In this document: positions 6,467 through 9,846 of the stretch, in pieces
Layout of the letters: each line of letters starts with the position of its first letter
Numbering within the stretch: position 1 is the stretch's first letter
NCBI GenBank assembly: GCA_002480495.1
Contig: DLCG01000005.1
Location: 309,458 to 319,303 of the forward strand
DNA from: Rhodobiaceae bacterium UBA7804
GTDB taxonomy: Bacteria; Pseudomonadota; Alphaproteobacteria; Parvibaculales; Parvibaculaceae
Length of the DNA stretch: 9,846 nt
Direction of reading: 5' to 3'
The notes under the pieces: generated by a model
What the model saw: the letters and a program-made list of their open reading frames with translations, nothing else
Databases searched by the model: none
What the model was told of the DNA's origin: nothing
Program-made: the position numbers and the translations under genes

Positions 6467-7054
6467 ATGGCCATACGCAAGATCGCCCGCATGGGCCACC
6501 CGGTGCTGCAGGGGGTGGCGAAACCCGTTCCGGACCCCACGGCTCCGGAGGTAAAGGCGCTCGTTCGCGACATGATCGAGACCATGATCGACGCGAACGG
6601 GGCGGGGCTTGCCGCGCCCCAGATCTATGAGCCCTGGCGGATCGTGGTCTTTCAGGCGCCACCCGAGCGCGCACCGGAAGGGATCGACGAGGAAGAAGCC
6701 TTCGACCACACGGCGCCTCTCACTGTCCTCATCAATCCGGAGATCGAGTTCCTTACCTCCGAAATGGAAAAGGGCTGGGAAGGTTGTCTTTCCGTGCCTG
6801 GCCTTCGTGGCGCCGTCCCGCGTTGTACTGTGCTTCGCTATGGCGGGCTCTCGCTCACGGGTGAGCGGATCGAGCGCGTCGCACGCGGTTTCCATGCCCG
6901 CGTCGTGCAGCATGAATGCGATCATCTCGATGGCATTCTCTACCCGCAGCGGATGGACGATCTTTCGGAACTTATCTTCGAGACGGAAGCGAGGGCCTTC
7001 GCCGCCGCGCGCCGTCCGGCAGAGGATCAGGAACAGGAGAAGGCAGATGCCTGA
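6467..7054 (+). CDS. def: Peptide deformylase
   Basis: Cytoplasmic metallo-enzyme of 195 residues that removes the N-formyl group from nascent proteins at the ribosome exit. All three family motifs are intact: GAGLAAPQ (45-52), EGCLSVPGLRG (105-115) whose Cys107 is a metal ligand, and QHECDHLDG (148-156) with HExxH His149 and His153 as ligands and Glu150 as catalyst. A charged insertion, ERAPEGIDEEEAFD (67-80), lies between motifs 1 and 2, as in several alphaproteobacterial enzymes. The C-terminus is an extended, acidic helix. The ATG at 6467 gives the standard start MAIRKIARMGHPVL. An ATG at 6440 and a TTG at 6410 are in frame but add non-conserved residues and have no better ribosome site. 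Its end overlaps the COQ9-type gene by 8 nt. Confidence 0.95.
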   Translation: MAIRKIARMGHPVLQGVAKPVPDPTAPEVKALVRDMIETMIDANGAGLAAPQIYEPWRIVVFQAPPERAPEGIDEEEAFDHTAPLTVLINPEIEFLTSEMEKGWEGCLSVPGLRGAVPRCTVLRYGGLSLTGERIERVARGFHARVVQHECDHLDGILYPQRMDDLSELIFETEARAFAAARRPAEDQEQEKADA

Positions 7055-7742
7055 AGGTTCGACAGCGAAGAAGCGCCCCGGCACGGGCAAGGCGAAGGCT
7101 GACCGGCTGGAAGCCGCGCGCATGAAGATTCTGGAGGCTGCGCTCCCGCATGTCGCTTTCGATGGATGGACGCCGCGCCTTCTTGCCGAGGCCGCCGATG
7201 CAGCGGGCATTTCTCATGGAGATATGCGCCTCGCCTTTCCCGGCGGTGCCGCCGATCTTGCCGATTTCTTCCTCGCGGATGGCGACCGGCGCATGGAAGA
7301 GGCGCTGGCGCGGGAGGATATCGGTGCTCTCAAGATTCGCGAGCGGATCACGCGCGCTGTCCGTACACGCATCGAGGTCGATCGCAACAACCGTGAGGCC
7401 ATGCGCCGTGCGGTAACGCTCTTCGCCTTGCCCTTGTCCGGCATGAGGGGACCGAATGCGCTCTATCGCACGGTCGATGCGATCTGGCGTGCCGTCGGTG
7501 ATACGTCGACGGATTTCAACTTCTACACGAAGCGTGCGACCCTTGCGGGTGTCTTCTCGTCGGTTTCGCTCTACTGGTTTTCGGATGACAGCGAAAACTA
7601 CCAGCGGACCTGGGCCTTTCTCGACCGGCGCATAGAAGATGTAATGCGCTTCGAGCGCGTGAAGGCGGGTGTAAAGGGTGTTGCGGCAAAACTGCCCGAT
7701 CCCGTCGCGCTTCTCGGCCGGCTGCGTTACGGGCGCGGCTGA
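7047..7742 (+). CDS. COQ9-type ubiquinone biosynthesis protein
   Basis: A 231-residue member of the COQ9 family. In mitochondria COQ9 is a lipid-binding protein with a TetR-like fold that presents ubiquinone intermediates to the hydroxylase COQ7. Bacterial relatives are assumed to act similarly at the inner membrane. The N-terminal part (about 18-70) is helical and TetR-like: ILEAALPHVAFDGWTPRLLAEAADAAGIS. The family signature is DFNFYTKRATLAGVFSSVSLYWFSDDS (156-182), then TWAFLDRRIEDVMRFERVK (188-206). The extreme N-terminus is basic and low complexity (AKKRPGTGKAKADR). Its ATG lies inside the end of def (ATGCCTGA overlap) after GGAGAAGG, so the two are translationally coupled. The stop abuts the stop of the convergent PAS gene with no base between them. 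Confidence 0.92.
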   Translation: MPEGSTAKKRPGTGKAKADRLEAARMKILEAALPHVAFDGWTPRLLAEAADAAGISHGDMRLAFPGGAADLADFFLADGDRRMEEALAREDIGALKIRERITRAVRTRIEVDRNNREAMRRAVTLFALPLSGMRGPNALYRTVDAIWRAVGDTSTDFNFYTKRATLAGVFSSVSLYWFSDDSENYQRTWAFLDRRIEDVMRFERVKAGVKGVAAKLPDPVALLGRLRYGRG

Positions 7743-7748
7743 TCAGCC
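7737..7748. other. 12-bp perfect palindrome at back-to-back stop codons
   Basis: GGCTGATCAGCC is centred on TGA|TCA, the stops of the convergent COQ9-type and PAS genes. The arms are too short and lack T-runs for a standard terminator. It is recorded because no other termination signal lies between these convergent genes. Confidence 0.5.
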
Positions 7749-8369
7749 CGGCACGCCGAAGCCGACGTCGATCCAGACCATCCGTTCGAAATGCGCGCCG
7801 AAGACCGTTTTCCTGTCTCCGGCGTCGTAACCCGATGTTTCTTCCGACTTGTGCATGCCGAGAATGCGCGGCGGCTGTCCTTCCGGTGCGCGCAGCGGCA
7901 GGTAGAGCGTCATCACATGTGAGATGAGCCCCGAGGCGTAGCGTGTCACGTGGCGCGCCTGCCAGGCGCAGGGCCGGTAGCCCATCTCGTGCATGTCACG
8001 CGCGCATTGCAGGCGCGTTTCCGGCGGCACGAAATCGAGCAGGTTGGCGCCGGTCAGGTCGGCGTCGAGGCGAGATGTCACCTCGGTGCCGACAAGGCGG
8101 TGGCTGATTTCGTCGGGGCTGTTGAACGAGAGGATCGTGAGGCTCGGCAGATAGCGTTTCACCGCCGCCGGGTTGAATGAGGATGCATCGGGGATGCCGC
8201 TCGGGCGCGGCAGGCTGCGCCAGTATTTGAAGACAGCAGTCTGCGAGGCGACGCCGAGCAGCGGCTCATCGGCAGGCTCGCCCGGGCTTGCGTCGCAAGC
8301 ATTCATGAGGAGCTCGACCGTTTCCGGCACCCGCCCCATGGCTCTGTGTTTGTCTGACAGGGCGAACAT
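7743..8369 (-). CDS. PAS-type protein (PAS_5-like), paralogue A
   Basis: A 208-residue soluble protein with one PAS-like domain and no output domain. The conserved core runs from about residue 47: YWRSLPR, GIPDASSFNPAAVKRYLPSLTIL, then HRLVGTEVTSRL (90-101), DLTGANLLDFV (104-114), QCARDM (121-126), RPCAWQ (132-137), LYLPLR (155-160), QPPRILGMH (165-173) and a C-terminal MVWIDVGFGVPG. The YW...P...RLVGT...G..LLDF pattern is that of the alphaproteobacterial PAS_5 family (PF07310), small proteins of unknown function. I chose the ATG at 8369 because GGAAAGG precedes it. Longer in-frame sequence up to 8495 runs into the upstream gene's coding region and is not conserved. It aligns without gaps to the upstream neighbour, with 92 of 162 core residues identical by hand count. 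Ligand and partner are unknown. Confidence 0.88.
   Translation of the reverse strand: MFALSDKHRAMGRVPETVELLMNACDASPGEPADEPLLGVASQTAVFKYWRSLPRPSGIPDASSFNPAAVKRYLPSLTILSFNSPDEISHRLVGTEVTSRLDADLTGANLLDFVPPETRLQCARDMHEMGYRPCAWQARHVTRYASGLISHVMTLYLPLRAPEGQPPRILGMHKSEETSGYDAGDRKTVFGAHFERMVWIDVGFGVPG
7746..7781 (-). repeat. 36-bp near-identical repeat within PAS genes, copy A
   Basis: This 36-bp stretch at the 3' end of paralogue A matches 8473-8508 at 35 of 36 bases. It encodes the shared C-terminal segment MVWIDVGFGVPG. The rest of the two genes is much more diverged at the DNA level. Confidence 0.85.
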
Positions 8370-8412
8370 GCGCCTTTCCGTTCTCCGCGGACCCAGCCGG
8401 CTTGGCCTGGAC

Positions 8413-8430
8413 GGGTCTCCGCCCAGACCC
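8413..8430. other. Weak inverted repeat between the PAS genes
   Basis: gggtct and agaccc pair across a 6-nt loop in the 91-bp gap 8370-8460. No T-run follows on either strand, so I do not call it a terminator. The gap shows no convincing promoter, so the two PAS genes may be cotranscribed. Confidence 0.3.
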
Positions 8431-8460
8431 CAACTTGGTCCGTGAGACGTTAACGGAGTA

Positions 8461-9096
8461 TTACCGGGCCGTGCCCGGCACGCCGAAGCCGACATCGATC
8501 CAGACCATGCGGGCGATTTCGCTGGCGAAGTTCGGTTTGCTGGCCGTCCTGGTATAGCGTTCCGGGTTTTCCGGCGTGTGGACGCTGACGATGCGCGGCG
8601 GCTGCCGCTCCGGTCCCTTCAGGGGCAGATAGATGCTCTGTACATGGGCGACGCGGCCTGACGGATAATGCGTCAGGTAGCGCACCTGCCAGCCGCAGGG
8701 ACGCCACGCAACTTCCAGCATGTCGCGCGCGCATTGGCGGCGATAGGAAGGATCGACGAAATCCAGCAGGTTCTTGCCTGTCGCGTCATAGCCGAGCCGG
8801 TCGGCAATGCCCGTCCCGACCAGGCGATGGCGGATCTCCTCCGGCCCGTTCACCGTCAGGATGGTCATGTCGGCAAGCCAGCTTCGCGCTGCGGCCGGGT
8901 CGAAATCCGAGGCGTTCGGAATGCCGCTCGCGCGGGGAAGGCTCAGCCAGTACTGGAAGAGATCCGTGTGCATCCTCGTGCCGAGAATGGGAGCGGTCGC
9001 ATGCTCGCCCTCGCTCGGCGGCATGCTGGCGATGAAGTGCTGCGTTTCGTCCGCGCATTCCGAGACAAGCGCGGTCGCGGCCTCGTTCCGTGCCAT
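8461..9096 (-). CDS. PAS-type protein (PAS_5-like), paralogue B
   Basis: A 211-residue soluble protein, tandem paralogue of the next minus-strand gene and matching it residue for residue without gaps from about residue 47 to 208. Its core is YWLSLPR, GIPNASDFDPAAA, HRLVGTGIADRL, DATGKNLLDFV, QCARDM, RPCGWQ, YLPLKGPERQPPRI and MVWIDVGFGVPG, followed by TAR. Cys122 and Cys134, His90, His151 and His173 are shared by both, and are candidates for a cofactor or redox role if there is one (inference). The N-terminal 46 residues differ almost completely from paralogue A. The ATG at 9096 has a strong GAGGGGAAG ribosome site. It lies 90 nt after purK on the same strand with no obvious terminator between, so it may be read from the purK promoter. 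The family function is unknown. Sensory or regulatory binding is only suggested by the PAS fold. Confidence 0.88.
   Translation of the reverse strand: MARNEAATALVSECADETQHFIASMPPSEGEHATAPILGTRMHTDLFQYWLSLPRASGIPNASDFDPAAARSWLADMTILTVNGPEEIRHRLVGTGIADRLGYDATGKNLLDFVDPSYRRQCARDMLEVAWRPCGWQVRYLTHYPSGRVAHVQSIYLPLKGPERQPPRIVSVHTPENPERYTRTASKPNFASEIARMVWIDVGFGVPGTAR
8473..8508 (-). repeat. 36-bp near-identical repeat within PAS genes, copy B
   Basis: Partner of 7746-7781 (35 of 36 bases), in the C-terminal coding end of paralogue B. It could reflect strong constraint on the peptide or recent gene conversion. Confidence 0.85.
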
Positions 9097-9186
9097 TGCA
9101 CTCTTCCCCTCGTTCCGGCCCGCGTCTTTCCGATAGCGATGGCCGGTGCCTTTCGGTCCCCTGACTTTCAGAGTGAAACGGCGAGG

Positions 9187-9846
9187 TTAAGAAGGGGTAA
9201 CCGGGGGCCGTTTCCCGAGCGTGTAAAGCCGCGTCGCATGGCCCATCTTGCGGCCGGGGCGTGCTTCCGCCTTGCCGTAGAGATGCACGGATGTGTCGGG
9301 TTCGGTTGCGAGCCGCTCCCATTCGTTCACTTCGTCGCCGATGAGGTTGGTCATCACGGCGTCGGAGTGGCGGCGCGGGTGGCCTAGCGGCCAGCCGCAG
9401 ACAGCGCGCATATGCTGCTCGAACTGGCTGACCGCGCAGGCATCCATCGTCCAGTGGCCGGAATTGTGAACGCGCGGCGCGATCTCGTTCACGAGCAGCC
9501 GCCGCTTCGAGCCTGCTTCCGGCAGCAGAAACATCTCCACGCCCATCACGCCCACATAGTCGAGTTCGCCTGCAATGCGCGCGGCGATGGCGCAGGCTTC
9601 GTCTGCCACCGCTTTCGGCAGCTCGGCAGGCGCCAGCGTCCGGTCGAGAATGTGGTTCTTGTGAATGTTTTCGACAGGGTCATAGGCCGCCGTTTGGCCG
9701 TCTATCCCGCGTGCGACGATCACGGAGATCTCGCGCTCGAATTTCACGAAGCCTTCGAGGATCGCGGGCTGCCGACCGATCTCGTCGTAAGCGGCGAGCG
9801 CCTCTTCCGGGCTCGCGATCTTCGCCTGCCCCTTGCCGTCATAGCC
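9187..9846 (-). CDS. purK: 5-(carboxyamino)imidazole ribonucleotide synthase, C-terminal part (5' cut by window edge)
   Basis: ATP-grasp enzyme of de novo purine synthesis that makes N5-CAIR from AIR, bicarbonate and ATP, the step before PurE. The frame stays open to base 9846, so the N-terminal biotin-carboxylase-like domain is outside the window and 219 residues are visible. They begin GYDGKGQ, the ATP-binding glycine loop typical of PurK. Next come EGFVKFEREISVIVARG, YDPVENIHKNHILD, YVGVMGVEMFL and the diagnostic NEIAPRVHNSGHWTMDA with SQFEQHMRAVCGWPLG. A small C-terminal domain with VHLYGKAEARPGRKMGHAT follows, and the protein ends normally. purE is expected further to the right. The 90-bp gap after the stop holds no clear terminator before the PAS gene. 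Confidence 0.96.
   Translation of the reverse strand, partial: GYDGKGQAKIASPEEALAAYDEIGRQPAILEGFVKFEREISVIVARGIDGQTAAYDPVENIHKNHILDRTLAPAELPKAVADEACAIAARIAGELDYVGVMGVEMFLLPEAGSKRRLLVNEIAPRVHNSGHWTMDACAVSQFEQHMRAVCGWPLGHPRRHSDAVMTNLIGDEVNEWERLATEPDTSVHLYGKAEARPGRKMGHATRLYTLGKRPPVTPS

Noticed and set aside
6365..7210. 281-codon open frame on the minus strand
   Set aside because: It covers def and part of the COQ9-type gene in antisense, and its end runs through the tandem repeats. The plus-strand genes have clear family motifs.
8378..8495. N-terminal extension of PAS paralogue A up to the GTG/ATG near 8495
   Set aside because: It would overlap the conserved C-terminal coding end of paralogue B, is rich in Pro/Arg, and breaks the gapless alignment between paralogues, which fits the ATG at 8369.
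8668..9387. 239-codon plus-strand frame
   Set aside because: Antisense across PAS paralogue B and the end of purK; no domain, and it crosses two supported genes.

Overview
The window is GC-rich, densely coded, and looks like a chromosomal segment of an alphaproteobacterium. The evidence is a typical alphaproteobacterial PntB, ribosomal protein S21, COQ9-type protein, PurK and two short PAS_5-like proteins, plus tight gene spacing and alphaproteobacterial codon choice. I suspect the Hyphomicrobiales/Parvibaculum neighbourhood but cannot prove a genus. I see no phage, transposase, integrase, CRISPR array, tRNA or rRNA.

Layout. (1) 1-2145, plus strand: the C-terminal part of pntB (proton-translocating transhydrogenase beta subunit), a strong hairpin with a T-tract, a 125-residue membrane protein (DUF4345-like), a second very similar hairpin, a 116-residue protein (DUF6614-like) and a GNAT acetyltransferase that starts one base after the previous stop. 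(2) 2146-5915, plus strand: an AT-richer control region with a Fur-box-like sequence, then a three-gene iron-uptake operon. It encodes an outer-membrane TonB-dependent siderophore receptor, an inner-membrane PepSY/PiuB-type protein (probable ferric-siderophore reductase) and a 61-residue two-helix membrane protein. (3) 5916-6300, minus strand: rpsU with its terminator, a probable GTG start, a GNRA-capped leader hairpin and a promoter candidate. (4) 6301-7742, plus strand: a 20-bp tandem repeat array, then def (peptide deformylase, possibly on a leaderless message), overlapping by 8 nt a COQ9-type ubiquinone biosynthesis gene. (5) 7743-9846, minus strand: two tandem paralogous PAS-type proteins preceded by purK, which runs off the right edge.

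Most genes are housekeeping. The accessory part is the iron operon: the receptor would bring in a ferric siderophore, and the PepSY protein, perhaps with the small protein, would release iron at the inner membrane under Fur control. The less ordinary signals are the repeated hairpin element flanking the DUF4345-like gene, the palindrome-bearing 20-bp repeats before def, the GNRA hairpin at the predicted 5' end of the rpsU message, the PAS twins with a near-identical 36-bp end, and the small membrane protein. I did not find a convincing novel defence or mobile system here.
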